Assembly (NCBI RefSeq): GCF_900111245.1
Contig: NZ_FOGO01000014.1
Span: 124,001-188,000 of the forward strand
Source: Streptomyces qinglanensis
GTDB taxonomy: Bacteria > Actinomycetota > Actinomycetes > Streptomycetales > Streptomycetaceae
Length of the DNA: 64,000 nucleotides
Direction: 5' to 3'
Shown: piece after piece, positions 47,029 to 56,852 of the stretch
Position numbering within the stretch: the first letter of the stretch is position 1
Layout: every line of letters begins with the position of its first letter
Position numbers and translations under genes: made by a program
Notes under the pieces: model-generated
What the model saw: the letters and a program-made list of their open reading frames with translations, nothing else
Told to the model about the DNA's origin: nothing
The model's database searches: none

Positions 47029-49818
47029 GTGGCGGGCGAATCCCCCGACAGGTCGGAGCGGGAGAGGTCGTCGGGGGAGACGACAGGGAGCGGCGGGTCG
47101 GTTGCGCGACCCGACGAGACGGCTGAAAAGAAGCCGTCGCCGGGCTCCGCAGGGCAGAACGGCGCGGGTACGACGACCCGGGACGCCGCACCCTCGGTGA
47201 TTCCCGCCCCCGCGCCCCCCGCCGGGGAGTCGGACAGCACGGCAGGAGCGGACGAGCCGGGCGGGTCGGACGAGCCCTCGGACGGGCCCGTGGACTCGGA
47301 CGGGGCCGACGGTGGAGGCTCCCCGCAGGGCGACGACGCGGCGCAGGGCGATGCCAAGGACGAGCGGCTGAAGTCCGCCGTGGCCGCCTGGGTGTCGGGC
47401 GACAGTGTTCCGGAGCGGACGGACGGCGCCTCGGACGGAGCAGGTGCGGACGGCGCCCCGGACGGTGAGGGGCGCGGCGCGGACAGGCGGTCCGAGGAGG
47501 CTGCCGACGCCGCTGCTGCCGGCGATCTGCCCTACCGGCCGAAGGCGAGTGACGGGTCCGCCCCGGCCGGTTCCGGAGCGGACGCGGACCAGGGTGCCGA
47601 CGCGGCACCGGCGTCGCAGGGCGACGCGCCGACCGCCATGTTCGGCGTCGTCCGGCGCGGGGGCGACGCCGCGGACAAGAGCGACGACGCCGCGGCCGCC
47701 GACCGCGCCGAGCGGCTGACCTCGGCGTTCTTCGGGGCGTCCAAGGGGGCCGACGAAGCCGCGGACGCCGGGGAGGCCGGGGGCGGTGCCAACGGCGACC
47801 GGGCTGCCGAGGACGACCAGGCCGCCAAGGGCGCCGACGTCGGCGAGGCCGACAAGGCCGACCACGCTGCCGGGACCGGCGAGGCTGCCGGGACCGGTGA
47901 GACCGGCGGCCGCACGCAGGCCGTCGACCAGCCGACCGCGATCTTCCGCGCGCCGGACACGAAGCCGGGCGAGGGCTCCGCCGGTGCCGGCGGCGGCCAG
48001 AAGCCGGGCCGGCCCGAAAAGTCCGGAGGAAAGGGTTCGGCCGCCCCCGCGGGCGCCCCCGACCCCCGCGCACGGGGCGGCGAGAGCGGCAAGGCCGACG
48101 AAGACAGCAAGGCCGACGAAGACAGCAAGGGTGGCAAGGACAGCAAGGGCACCAAGACCGGCAAGGACGGCGGGGAGGCCCGGCGGGACGGTTCCGCCGA
48201 GGGCCGGACCGGCGCCGCGGAGTCGGCGGAGTCGGAGGCCGAGCGGACCAGCCAGTTCGTCCCGCTCCGGTCCACGGACGAGCCCCGCGCCGCCGCCACG
48301 TCGGCCCCGCCGGAGCCGGGAGCCGCCGCGGCGGCTCCCGGGCGGCAGGCGCCGCCCCCGGCGTCCCCCGGCTCCACCACCGCGAACCCGTGGGCGACGG
48401 CCTCGGCCGCGCCGCCCGCTGCGGGCACGTCCGGCACGTCCGGCACGCAGGCACCGGCGTCGAGCCCGGCGGAGAGCGAGCCGGAGCGCACCCGGCAGCA
48501 GCCGATGCCGGGCAGCCCGGAGGCGGCGGGGAGCGGCGGTCAGCAGCAGCCGCTGGACCTGCTGGCGCAGCTCACCAACAGCCCGCCGCCGCCCGAGACG
48601 CCGATGCGTACCTTCACCCGCCGGGTGAAGATCTGGACGCCGCTGGTGCTGCTGCTCGCAGTGGTCTTCGTCGTCGTGCAGGCGGTGCGCCCGCTGCCGG
48701 ACCCGGAGCTGTCGATGACGGCTTCCGGCACGTACACGTTCAAGGGCTCCGAGCCCGACATGCCCTGGCCCTCCGAGGGGCAGGCGGTGATCGACGTGGA
48801 CGGTCTCGGCTCGTTCGGCAGCCACGGCAAGCAGAAGCCGGTGCCGATCGCGAGCGTCGCGAAGGTGATGACCGCCTACGTCATACTGCGCGACCACCCG
48901 GTCAAGAAGGGTTCGAAGGGCGAGCTGATCCCTGTCGACCAGAAGGCCGAGGACGAGGCGGGGCTGAGCGCGCAGAACGAGTCGACCGTCAAGGTCCAGG
49001 CCGGTGACAAGATCACGCAGCGCGAGGCGCTCGACGCCATCATGATCGCGTCCGCGAACAACGTGGCACGGCTGCTGGCGCGGTGGGACGCCGGGTCGGA
49101 GAAGGCGTTCGTGAAGAAGATGAACGCTGCCGCCGAGGACCTGGGCATGACCAACTCGCACTACACCGACCCCAGCGGACTGACCGCCTCGACGGTGAGC
49201 ACCGCCGCCGACCAGGTCAAGCTGGGCAAGAAGGTGATGGAGAGCCCGCTGTTCCGAGAGGTGGTGCGGCAGCCCTCCTACCAGGACACCAACGGCAAGA
49301 AGCAGTCCAACTGGAACAGGCTGGTTCCGATGGACGGCGTCGTGGGCATCAAGACGGGCACGACCACCAAGGCGGGCGGCAATCTGCTGTTCGCGGCGGA
49401 GAAGGAGATCGGAGGCACCAAGCAGTTGATCATCGGCGCGGTGCTGGGCCAGTACCAGCCCTCGATCCTGGACACCGTGCTCGCCGCCAGCAAGAAGCTG
49501 ATCGACGCCGGCCAGGACGCACTCACCGCGCGGAAGGTGGTCGAGAAGGGCCAGGTCGTCGGCTATGTGGACGACCAGTTGGGCAACCGGACCCCCGTGG
49601 TGGCCACCAAGGACGTGACCGCCGTGGGCTGGCCGGGCCTCAAGGTGAAGCTCGCACTGACCGACAGCGGGAAGACGATCCCGCACGAGGCCGGTCCGGG
49701 CACCAAGGTCGGCAGCCTGACCGCCGGTGACGGTCCGGGCCAGGTCAAGGTGCCCGTCGCGCTGCAGGACGACCTGACGGAGCCCGGGTTCGGGGACAAG
49801 CTGACCCGCGTCGGCTGA
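47029..49818 (+). CDS. D-alanyl-D-alanine carboxypeptidase (PBP5-type, S11) with long acidic N-tail
   Basis: 929 residues from GTG 47029, chosen for AGGAGG 5 bp upstream; ATG 46993 in frame has none. The first 535 residues are disordered, Asp/Gly/Ala-rich and probably cytoplasmic, then comes one membrane helix (VKIWTPLVLLLAVVFVVVQA). The external domain has the three penicillin-binding motifs: SVAK (SxxK), SANN (SxN) and KTGTTTKAGG (KTG). It trims peptidoglycan stem peptides. The long tail recalls, from memory, the SCO4439-type enzymes and could scaffold cell-wall growth proteins. Confidence 0.92.
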   Translation: MAGESPDRSERERSSGETTGSGGSVARPDETAEKKPSPGSAGQNGAGTTTRDAAPSVIPAPAPPAGESDSTAGADEPGGSDEPSDGPVDSDGADGGGSPQGDDAAQGDAKDERLKSAVAAWVSGDSVPERTDGASDGAGADGAPDGEGRGADRRSEEAADAAAAGDLPYRPKASDGSAPAGSGADADQGADAAPASQGDAPTAMFGVVRRGGDAADKSDDAAAADRAERLTSAFFGASKGADEAADAGEAGGGANGDRAAEDDQAAKGADVGEADKADHAAGTGEAAGTGETGGRTQAVDQPTAIFRAPDTKPGEGSAGAGGGQKPGRPEKSGGKGSAAPAGAPDPRARGGESGKADEDSKADEDSKGGKDSKGTKTGKDGGEARRDGSAEGRTGAAESAESEAERTSQFVPLRSTDEPRAAATSAPPEPGAAAAAPGRQAPPPASPGSTTANPWATASAAPPAAGTSGTSGTQAPASSPAESEPERTRQQPMPGSPEAAGSGGQQQPLDLLAQLTNSPPPPETPMRTFTRRVKIWTPLVLLLAVVFVVVQAVRPLPDPELSMTASGTYTFKGSEPDMPWPSEGQAVIDVDGLGSFGSHGKQKPVPIASVAKVMTAYVILRDHPVKKGSKGELIPVDQKAEDEAGLSAQNESTVKVQAGDKITQREALDAIMIASANNVARLLARWDAGSEKAFVKKMNAAAEDLGMTNSHYTDPSGLTASTVSTAADQVKLGKKVMESPLFREVVRQPSYQDTNGKKQSNWNRLVPMDGVVGIKTGTTTKAGGNLLFAAEKEIGGTKQLIIGAVLGQYQPSILDTVLAASKKLIDAGQDALTARKVVEKGQVVGYVDDQLGNRTPVVATKDVTAVGWPGLKVKLALTDSGKTIPHEAGPGTKVGSLTAGDGPGQVKVPVALQDDLTEPGFGDKLTRVG

Positions 49819-50009
49819 ACCATTCCGCGCCGCACTGCGTCCCCCGTTCCGGTCGGCATGTCCGGCTCACGGCTCGCCCGAGCCCCCCGCGCGACCCGCG
49901 GCGCCCGCGCCGCAGCGCGTGGGGCAGGGGCGAGCACGGGGATGTCGTCCGGTAACGTCGTGCGGATCTGAGCCGCACATCCGTACGGGGAGGACTGGGA
50001 GAGAGCGCA

Positions 50010-52265
50010 GTGGCCACTGTGCACCCACCGCGGACGCCGGAGTCGGAGCCTGACCCCGGCGCCGGTGAGATAGCCGGGAGTCCGGGCGTGGACGACGCCA
50101 CGGGCACCGTTCGCACACCCGTGCCCGGACAGCGCCCGGAACGGAAGCAGCCGGTGCCGGAAGGTGCGGCGGCCGAGGGCGCGGCGGACCGGGACCGGCC
50201 CGCAACCGCCCCGGAGACCTCCGGCGAGGGGACGGACGGCACTCCCGGCAAGGGGACGGACGGCACCTCCGGCAAGGGGACGGACGGCACCTCCGGCGAG
50301 GGGAAGGGCGCGGAGCCCTCCGAGGCCGGGACGGACGAGCCTTCCGGAGCCGGGACGGACGAGCACTTCGGGACGGGGACGGACGAGCACTCCGGAGCCG
50401 GGGCCGGGACAGGGACCGGTGGGGAGACCTCCGCAGCCGGGACGACGGGCGCGGGAGCTCCCGAGGCCGGCGGCACCGACACCGTGGCGTCGAGCGCGGG
50501 CCGGAAGCGCCGCCGCGGAGCGGTCACCCGGCCGCTCCCCGTCGTCGGTGTCACGCTGGCCGTCGCGGTGCTCCTCCATCTGCTCTGGCTGTGGTTCCTC
50601 GCCAGCGGCGGCGGCGACCTGGCCGCGCAGGACGCCTGGGCCGAGTTCGCGGGCGAGCACCCGGGCTCCGCCTACAACCTCGCCTGGTACGGCGGGCTGC
50701 ACCCCTTCTCCTACAGCGTCATCTCGCCGTACCTGATGGCCGTCATCGGGGTCCGCACCACGCTGATGGTCTCCGGAGTGCTGTCGGCGGGCCTGCTGTC
50801 GCTGCTGCTCGCCCGCACGGTGCCCCGGCCGCTGGTGCCTTCGTTGTGGGGTGCCTTCGCCTTCGCGTGCAACGCCGCCTCCGGGCGGGTCACCTTCGCG
50901 CTCGGTGTGCTGTTCGGGCTCGGGGCCGTGGCGGTCGTGTGGACCTGGCCGGCCCGCTGGCGCGGCGGGCGGGCGAGCCGGCCGGCGCGGTACACGCGGG
51001 CGGCGCTCGCGGTGCTGCTGGCCGCGCTGGCGACGGCGGCCAGTCCGGTCGCCGGGCTGTTCCTGGAGGTGGTGGCGGCCTCGCTGCTGCTGGCCCGCCG
51101 ACCCGCCGCGATGTTCGCGGTCGCCCTGCCGCCCCCGGCGGTCGTGGCCTGCTCGGCGCTGCTCTTCCCGTTCACGGGTGTGCAGCCGATGCCGTTCGTG
51201 TCGCTGATCTTCCCCGTCCTGGGCGCCGTCGCCGTCGTCCTGCTGGTCCCCCGGACCTGGACGGCGGTGCGGGTCGGGGGCGCCATCTACACCCTGGGCA
51301 TCGTGCTGACCTGGGCGATCCCCTCGCAGGTCGGCTCCAACGTGGAACGGCTGGGACTGCTGTTCGGCGGCGTGGCGCTGCTGGCGGCCGTGCCGATCGT
51401 GGTGGGGCACGGATGGCAGCCGTGGAAGTCCCGCCGCGGTCTGGCCATGGCGCTGGCGCTGCTGGTGACGTTCGGCTGGCAGATCGGCAAGCCCACCTGG
51501 GACGTGCTGCACACCACGCCCGACACCGACTGGTCCCGCGAGTTGAAACCGTTGCTCACCCAGCTCAGGAAGGTGGACGCGGACCGGGCGCGGGTCGAGG
51601 TCGTGCCGGTCAACAGCCACCGGGAGGCGTCGGCCCTCGCGCCGTACGTGAACCTGGCCCGCGGCTGGAACCGGCAGGCCGACCTGGAGCGCAACCCGCT
51701 CTTCTACGAGGAGGACCTCAGCCCCGAGCGCTATCACGCCTGGCTGCGCCGCTGGGCCGTGCACTACGTCGTCCTCCCCGCCGACCCGCCCGACATCGCG
51801 GGGGGCGTCGCCGAGGCCAAGCTGGTGGGGGAGGGCCAGCCGTATCTGAAGGAGATCTGGTCCGACGACAGTTGGCGGCTCTTCCGGGTCAAGGACCCGG
51901 TGCCGCTGGTCGACGCCTCCGCGTCGGTGGAGCGTGCCGATGCGGAGAGCGTGACCGTGCGCGTGCGGGAGAGCGGGCACGTGCTCGTGCGGGTGCCCTA
52001 CTCACCGTGGCTCGGACTCGTCGACGCGGACGGCGACCGGGTGGCGCCGCCCTCCCACGACGGCGAGAACCTCAACGGCTGCCTGCGCAAGGCCGAGCCC
52101 ACGTTCGGCGGCCCGCCGCCGGAGGGGAAGGACAAGCCGGTCCTGGACACCTGGACGGTGCTGGACGCGCCGCGCCCGGGGGTCTACCGGATCGCGGCCC
52201 CCTACAAGCTGCCGCGCGGCACACCGTGCCCGGAGAACGAGGACGGCACGGACTCCGGCGACTGA
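50010..52265 (+). CDS. Multispanning membrane protein, often labelled MFS-like
   Basis: 751 residues; GTG 50010 after GGGGAGG/GGGAGAG sequence. Residues 1-165 are disordered with GTDGTSGKG and GTDEHSGAG tandem units. From residue about 172 roughly ten hydrophobic helices follow (VVGVTLAVAVLLHLLWLWFL first). From residue about 495 there is a soluble domain (PVNSHREASALAPYVNLARG, YHAWLRRWAVHYVVLP). This is more like a GT-C-type glycosyltransferase topology than a transporter. It follows the carboxypeptidase by 190 bp, so a cell-envelope glycan role is plausible but unproven. Confidence 0.75.
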   Translation: MATVHPPRTPESEPDPGAGEIAGSPGVDDATGTVRTPVPGQRPERKQPVPEGAAAEGAADRDRPATAPETSGEGTDGTPGKGTDGTSGKGTDGTSGEGKGAEPSEAGTDEPSGAGTDEHFGTGTDEHSGAGAGTGTGGETSAAGTTGAGAPEAGGTDTVASSAGRKRRRGAVTRPLPVVGVTLAVAVLLHLLWLWFLASGGGDLAAQDAWAEFAGEHPGSAYNLAWYGGLHPFSYSVISPYLMAVIGVRTTLMVSGVLSAGLLSLLLARTVPRPLVPSLWGAFAFACNAASGRVTFALGVLFGLGAVAVVWTWPARWRGGRASRPARYTRAALAVLLAALATAASPVAGLFLEVVAASLLLARRPAAMFAVALPPPAVVACSALLFPFTGVQPMPFVSLIFPVLGAVAVVLLVPRTWTAVRVGGAIYTLGIVLTWAIPSQVGSNVERLGLLFGGVALLAAVPIVVGHGWQPWKSRRGLAMALALLVTFGWQIGKPTWDVLHTTPDTDWSRELKPLLTQLRKVDADRARVEVVPVNSHREASALAPYVNLARGWNRQADLERNPLFYEEDLSPERYHAWLRRWAVHYVVLPADPPDIAGGVAEAKLVGEGQPYLKEIWSDDSWRLFRVKDPVPLVDASASVERADAESVTVRVRESGHVLVRVPYSPWLGLVDADGDRVAPPSHDGENLNGCLRKAEPTFGGPPPEGKDKPVLDTWTVLDAPRPGVYRIAAPYKLPRGTPCPENEDGTDSGD

Positions 52266-52300
52266 GGCGTCCTGACGCCTCCGGGGCCGCCACGGCCCCG
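52264..52300. terminator. Two consecutive hairpins
   Basis: GAGGCGT-N4-ACGCCTC (52264-52281) and CGGGGCCG-N3-CGGCCCCG (52282-52300), both perfect, starting within the stop codon of the membrane protein. Confidence 0.75.
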
Positions 52301-52443
52301 CGCCCCCCGCACGGCCTCGGGAAGCTCCCGCGAGCGGGAAGCGGGCTGCTTCACGGGCCGCTCCTCGCCCCGCGGGCTGCTCCTGGGCAGTCGACTGGTG
52401 CGGGCGCCTGGTCGAGCGGTCGGCGAAGGTGTGTCCCGGCCGG

Positions 52444-52827
52444 TCATGCGCCGCCGTAGTGCCGGGTGATGATCTCCAGGACGTGTCCGTCCGGGTCCAG
52501 CCAGTAGACACCGCGGCCCCCGTCGTTGCGGTTGATCTCACCGGGGCGGGTGCGCATCGGGTCGGCGTAGTAGGTGAGTCCGGCCTCCTCGATCCGGCCG
52601 AAGACGAGGTCGAACTCCTCCTCGGTGACGAGGAAGGCGTAGTGCTGCGGCGCGATCGGGTTCGCCCCCGCGTCGGCGAAGTCGAGCGCCACGTCGTTGG
52701 CGGTGACCACCGGCAGGAACGGGCCGAACTGGGGCCGTACCTCCAAGCCCAGCAGATCGGCGAGGAACCGCGCGGACCGCTTCTTGTCGCTGGCGTACAC
52801 GATCGTGTGGTTGAGCTGGACCGGCAT
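52444..52827 (-). CDS. VOC family (glyoxalase-like) protein 1
   Basis: 127 residues, ATG 52827 with AGGAGGAG upstream. Two paired beta-alpha-beta-beta-beta modules: LNHTIVYASDKKRSARFLAD, APQHYAFLVTEEEFDLV and RGVYWLDPDGHVLEIITRHY. Metal-binding positions are plausible at His in LNH, His in PQHYAF and Glu in LEII. The superfamily includes glyoxalases, dioxygenases and resistance proteins, so function is open. The TetR gene starting at 53728 reads toward it, but a 136-bp gap separates them. Confidence 0.85.
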   Translation of the reverse strand: MPVQLNHTIVYASDKKRSARFLADLLGLEVRPQFGPFLPVVTANDVALDFADAGANPIAPQHYAFLVTEEEFDLVFGRIEEAGLTYYADPMRTRPGEINRNDGGRGVYWLDPDGHVLEIITRHYGGA

Positions 52828-52963
52828 CCCGTGTCTCCTCCTGGATCGGGTGTGGGCCGAGGCCCGGTGTCCGGTGCCCGATGGGCTCCTTGCCCGGTAC
52901 AACTCCGGTTCCGGTGCCGGAATGCCGGGATCCGCCCCGGACGTTGGTCGTAGGACCGCAGAC

Positions 52964-53728
52964 TCAGTCGCCCTCCGTGCGCTCGCGCTTCTCCCCGCTC
53001 CCGATCCCGCTCCGGTTGGCGTCCCCGCTCCCGCTCCCGTTGGCGTCCCCGTTCCCGCTCCTGCTCCCGTTGGCGTCCCCGCCCCTGTTCCCGTGCCCCT
53101 CCGGGCCTGCGCCTTCGGCCAGCCGGCGGACGATCCGGCGCAGTTGTTCGGTGTAGAACTCCCGGAACTCCGACGACGTCGGGTCCATGCCGAGCACCGA
53201 GCGGACCGTCTGCGGGGTCACCGCCGGGGTGGCGACGGCGCCCGTCAACAGCAGGAGGACGGCGCCGGGATCGAGCTCCTCCGCGATCTCGCCCGCCTGC
53301 TTGCGGCGCTCCATGTCCGACAGGTCCTCGCGTTCGGCCTCCGGCTCAGCGCCCGTCAGCCCGGTCCAGGCGGACAGCCGGGGCCCGCGGGGGTCGTCGA
53401 GGGCCAGATGCAGATAGCGCGCCGTCACCTCGTCCAGCGGTACGTCCGGTCGGTTGAACGTCTCCTCGCGCCGGGCCCAGCGCCGGTTCAGGGCGTTCCA
53501 CAGCCCTTCCTTGCCGCCGAAGTGGTAGGCGATCAACTGCTTGTTGAGCCCCGCCCGGTCGGCGATGTCCTGGACCCGGGCACCGGCGTACCCCTTCGCG
53601 GCGAACTCGTCCATCGCCGCGTCCAGCAGCCGTCGGCAGGAGCGCTCCGGGTCGAGCTTGCGCTCCTCGGCGCGCGGCGCGCGGCGCGGGCGGCGGGAGC
53701 CGGGCGGGGGTGCGGATTCGTCGCTCAC
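52964..53728 (-). CDS. TetR family regulator 2
   Basis: 254 residues from GTG 53728. HTH residues about 25-70 (RRLLDAAMDEFAAKGYAGAR, VQDIADRAGLNKQLIAYHFG). The ligand domain ends with QLRRIVRRLAEG, followed by an unusual 45-residue tail of Gly/Asn/Asp/Ser repeats (GDANGSGSG units) encoded by GTTGGCGTCCCC-type DNA repeats at 53010-53095. Divergent from the NmrA-like gene, its likely target; direct repeats TGTTCATC lie between them. Confidence 0.87.
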   Translation of the reverse strand: MSDESAPPPGSRRPRRAPRAEERKLDPERSCRRLLDAAMDEFAAKGYAGARVQDIADRAGLNKQLIAYHFGGKEGLWNALNRRWARREETFNRPDVPLDEVTARYLHLALDDPRGPRLSAWTGLTGAEPEAEREDLSDMERRKQAGEIAEELDPGAVLLLLTGAVATPAVTPQTVRSVLGMDPTSSEFREFYTEQLRRIVRRLAEGAGPEGHGNRGGDANGSRSGNGDANGSGSGDANRSGIGSGEKRERTEGD

Positions 53729-53756
53729 GGGGTCCAGCGTAGCCGTAGCCCCGCGC

Positions 53757-53785
53757 TGTTCATCTATTCGGTTGACTTGTTCATC
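53757..53785. promoter_or_regulatory. TGTTCATC direct repeat between tetR and nmrA-like gene
   Basis: Copies at 53757-53764 and 53778-53785, 21 bp apart, just upstream of the TetR start in the least GC-rich part of the divergent promoter. Candidate TetR operator. Confidence 0.45.
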
Positions 53786-53922
53786 CAGATGGTTGAAAGA
53801 TGCGAGGCGGGGCGCGCCGGTACGGCAGGTGCCGCAGCGGGTCCCCGTGTCGGACGCCAACGCCGTACGGCCACCGAGGTGCCGGCAGCGCCGTACGAGC
53901 CGTCGCAGCAAGGGAGAACAGC

Positions 53923-54774
53923 ATGATTCTGGTGACCGGAGCGACCGGGAACGTCGGCCGGCCGCTCGTCGAGCGCCTCACCGCCGAAGGACACACGGTC
54001 CGCGGCCTCACGCGGTCCCCGAGCCGCGCCCGACTGCCCGACGGCGCCGTTCCGGTCGCGGCCGACGACCTCGGCGCCGCACTGGAGGGCGTCAGCGCCC
54101 TCTTCCTGAACCCCGCGGCGTTCTGGCGCGGTACCGGCGAACTGCTGCGGCTGGCGGCCGAACGCGGGGTGCGGCGGGTGGTGACCCTGTCCTCGTCCTC
54201 GGTCGTGCCCTCCGCCATGCCGCTGGAGGTGGACAACCCCATCGCCGAGCACCACCGGACGATGGAGGCCGAGGTGGGGGAGGCCGCGGCAGCCGCCGGT
54301 ATGGCGTGGACCCACCTGCGGCCCGGCATGTTCGCCACCAACACCCTCGCGTGGGCCGAGTCCCTGCGGCGGGACGGCGTACTGCGCGCCGCCTACGCCG
54401 GTGCACACGCGGCGCCCATCCACGAGGACGACATCGCTGCCGTCGCCGCCCTCGCGCTCACCGGGGCGTTGAAGGGCGACGGCCCCACCCCGGTGCTGAC
54501 CGGCCCCGAGTCGCTGACCCAGGAGGATCAGCTCCGGCTCCTCGCGGAGGCGACCGGGCGCAGCCTGCGGTTCGAGGAGATCCCGCACGAGGAGGCCCGC
54601 GCGGACATGGTCGCCGCCGGTACGCCCGGCGAGTTCGCCGACGTCCTGCTCCAGTTCGCCGCGCACTCGGTCGGCGCGCCCGCAGCGGTGTCGCCGGGCG
54701 TCGAGCAGCTCACCGGCAGCCCAGGACGCAGCTTCGCGCAGTGGGCCCACGACCACGCGGAGGACTTCCGCTGA
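53923..54774 (+). CDS. NmrA-like NAD(P)H-binding protein
   Basis: 283 residues; ATG 53923 with GGGAG upstream. Atypical short-chain dehydrogenase fold: MILVTGATGNVGRPLVERL with the GxxGxxG dinucleotide loop, RGLTRSPSRARLP (NADPH-preferring Arg), VVTLSSSSVVPS and WTHLRPGMFATN. The classical YxxxK catalytic pair is not obvious, as in NmrA/quinone-reductase-like redox sensors. Probably controlled by the divergent TetR. A hairpin follows. Confidence 0.87.
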   Translation: MILVTGATGNVGRPLVERLTAEGHTVRGLTRSPSRARLPDGAVPVAADDLGAALEGVSALFLNPAAFWRGTGELLRLAAERGVRRVVTLSSSSVVPSAMPLEVDNPIAEHHRTMEAEVGEAAAAAGMAWTHLRPGMFATNTLAWAESLRRDGVLRAAYAGAHAAPIHEDDIAAVAALALTGALKGDGPTPVLTGPESLTQEDQLRLLAEATGRSLRFEEIPHEEARADMVAAGTPGEFADVLLQFAAHSVGAPAAVSPGVEQLTGSPGRSFAQWAHDHAEDFR

Positions 54775-54890
54775 CACGCGGAGGGCTTCCGCTGAAGCGT
54801 GGAGGGAGCTCCCGCTGAAGGGCCGTCGCCGTCTCTCGCGCGGGCCGCGGCGCGGCGCGCGGGAGACGGCACCGGCAGGTGCCTGCGGGC

Positions 54891-54925
54891 GGTACCCGTG
54901 CCGGGCATGTGCCCGTACGGGTACC
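54891..54925. terminator. Hairpin between convergent genes
   Basis: GGTACCCGT (54891-54899) pairs perfectly with ACGGGTACC (54917-54925), with an inner GGGCA/TGCCC stem. It lies between the NmrA-like and VOC genes. Confidence 0.75.
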
Positions 54926-54939
54926 GGCGGGCCGGCCGG

Positions 54940-55344
54940 TCAGCCCTGGACGACCGCGGGGTCCATCCACATGACCTCCCAGATGTGGCCGTCCGGATCG
55001 GTGAAGGAGCGCCCGTACATCGGGCCCTGCTCCATCGGGTCACCGTGTGCCGCCGCCCCGGCCGCCAGCGCGGAGTCCACCAGTGTGTCGACGTCCCCGC
55101 GGCTGTCGGCCGACAGGCACACCAGCACCTCGCTGGTCCGCGCGGTGTCGGGGATCTCCCGCTGCGAGAAGGACATGAAGAACGGCTCGACCAGCAGCAT
55201 CACGAAGATGTCGTCGCTGACCACCATGCAGGTGGCGTTCTCGTCCGTGAACTGCGGGTTGAAGGAGAAGCCGCACGCGGTGAAGAACTCGACGCTGCGG
55301 TCCAGGTCCTTCACCGGCAGGTTGACGAAGATCTTCCGGGACAT
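54940..55344 (-). CDS. VOC family protein 2
   Basis: 134 residues; ATG 55344 with GAGG 6 bp upstream. MSRKIFVNLPVKDLDRSVEF, FTDENATCMVVSDDIFVMLL and FTDPDGHIWEVMWMDP are typical of the glyoxalase/bleomycin-resistance-like 'PhnB' branch of unknown activity. It is unrelated in detail to VOC protein 1. It stands alone, convergent with the NmrA-like gene. Confidence 0.87.
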   Translation of the reverse strand: MSRKIFVNLPVKDLDRSVEFFTACGFSFNPQFTDENATCMVVSDDIFVMLLVEPFFMSFSQREIPDTARTSEVLVCLSADSRGDVDTLVDSALAAGAAAHGDPMEQGPMYGRSFTDPDGHIWEVMWMDPAVVQG

Positions 55345-55664
55345 GGTGTGCCTCATCTCTGCGCTGCTCCGCGCGTTCGGGCGTCACTCGGCGACGCCCC
55401 TCGGGTCCGTCCCCCCTCCCGCGTCGGGGTGGAAGGCGCTGTACAGGTTGGACGGCGCGCGACGGCAGAACTCATCGCAGCCGGGAAAGATTCTTCGCGG
55501 GGTTTCCGGAAGCCCGTCCGAGGCTCGCCGGAAGCTCTCCGAAGCCGCCGCCCGCGACGCTCCCGGTGCCCCTCCGGGCGCGCGTGCGGTCTGTTGCCGC
55601 CGCTCCCGCCGCGCTGCCCGGGCCCTCCCGTGCCCCCGGGCCCTCCCATGCCGCCCGCTGCCGT
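55345..55664. other. Gene-free spacer
   Basis: About 320 bp between VOC protein 2 and the end of the FAD monooxygenase gene. GC-rich with short GAGCCTCGG/CGGAAGC repeats near 55500-55550. No gene or clear signal is seen. Confidence 0.6.
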
Positions 55665-56852
55665 TCAGCGGGTCAGCTCTCCCAGCTCTGCCGGTTTGCC
55701 CGTCACCGCGGAGGCGATCATGCGATTGACCCCGGGCAGTCCGGAGAGCCGCATCGCGGCCCTGCGCAGCCGCAGCCAGGTCGGGTTGCTGGGCAGGAAC
55801 CAGCGCACCCCCTGCAGCGCCACCCGCTGCTTCTCCTCGGCCACCGGGCGCCACATCCGCTCGTACCGCTCCAGGCCCGCGCGGACGTCCCCGTCGGCGG
55901 CGGCCAGTTGGGCGGCGAGCACATGGGCACCCGCGACACCCAGCGACGCGCCCTGGCCCGCCAGCAGCGACACCGCGTAGGCGGCGTCCCCCACCAGCAC
56001 CGTCCTGCCGCGGCTCCACCGGGGCAGCACCGTCTGCGCCACGTGGTCGTAGTAGATCTCCGCACTGGGCGGACACGCGGCCAGTGCCCGCGGGGCCACC
56101 CAGCCCAGCGAGCCGTACACCTCGCGCACCGCGCTGCGTGTGTCCTCGGGAAGCGGCGCGGCAGGGTCCACCCGGTGCACGGCGAAGGAGGCGACCTTGC
56201 CGTTGCGCAGTGCGTAGAAACCCATCTGGCGGCCTATGGTGTCCGTCAGGCAGAACCGCCCGGTGACCTGCTCGCGTACCTTCGGGTCGTCGAAGACGAA
56301 GGCGGCCGTGTGGAAGCCCGGGTAGCGCAGGCACCGTTCGTCGGAGCCCGCCTCGCCGAATATCAGGCCGCGTACCGTGGAGTGGATGCCGTCCGCGCCC
56401 ACCAGCAGGTCCGCCTCCCGGACGGTGCCGTCGCTGAGGGTGACCCGTACGCCGTCGTCCTCGTCCACCACGTCCGACACGCTCAGGCCGTACCGCAGCT
56501 CCACCTCGGCGGGCAGGTCCTCCCGCAGCGCCAGTTCGAGGTCGGGCCGCATGATGCTGAGCAGCTTGCCGCCCGCCACTTCGGAGAACTGCGCGTAGTC
56601 CAGGCCCGCCCGGCGGCGGCCCCGCTCGTCCACGAAGGCCGCCTCGCTGATCTGGTAGCCGAGCTCCTTCAGCCGCGGCAGCAGCCCCATCTCCTCGGCG
56701 GCCTCGTAGCCGACTCCGAAGAAGTCGATCATGTACCCCTGTTCGCGCGGCCCGCGCGCGTGCTCCACGATCTCCACCTGCCAGCCGTGTGCGGCCAGCC
56801 GATGGGCGAGTGCGAGTCCGGCGATTCCCGCGCCGCAGATGACGGCCTTCAT
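55665..56852 (-). CDS. FAD-dependent aromatic-ring-type monooxygenase
   Basis: 395-residue flavoprotein hydroxylase of the PHBH/PgaE class. FAD motif MKAVICGAGIAGLALAHRLA, DG motif LLVGADGIHSTVRG, GD motif VLVGDAAYAVSLLAGQGAS. Such enzymes hydroxylate aromatic or polyketide substrates or inactivate antibiotics. ATG 56852 overlaps the TetR stop (ATGA), so regulator and enzyme form one operon. Substrate unknown. Confidence 0.9.
   Translation of the reverse strand: MKAVICGAGIAGLALAHRLAAHGWQVEIVEHARGPREQGYMIDFFGVGYEAAEEMGLLPRLKELGYQISEAAFVDERGRRRAGLDYAQFSEVAGGKLLSIMRPDLELALREDLPAEVELRYGLSVSDVVDEDDGVRVTLSDGTVREADLLVGADGIHSTVRGLIFGEAGSDERCLRYPGFHTAAFVFDDPKVREQVTGRFCLTDTIGRQMGFYALRNGKVASFAVHRVDPAAPLPEDTRSAVREVYGSLGWVAPRALAACPPSAEIYYDHVAQTVLPRWSRGRTVLVGDAAYAVSLLAGQGASLGVAGAHVLAAQLAAADGDVRAGLERYERMWRPVAEEKQRVALQGVRWFLPSNPTWLRLRRAAMRLSGLPGVNRMIASAVTGKPAELGELTR

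Noticed and set aside
50010..52265. Major facilitator transporter
   Set aside because: Helices are followed by a large soluble domain and no MFS loop motif is seen; a GT-C-like envelope protein fits better.
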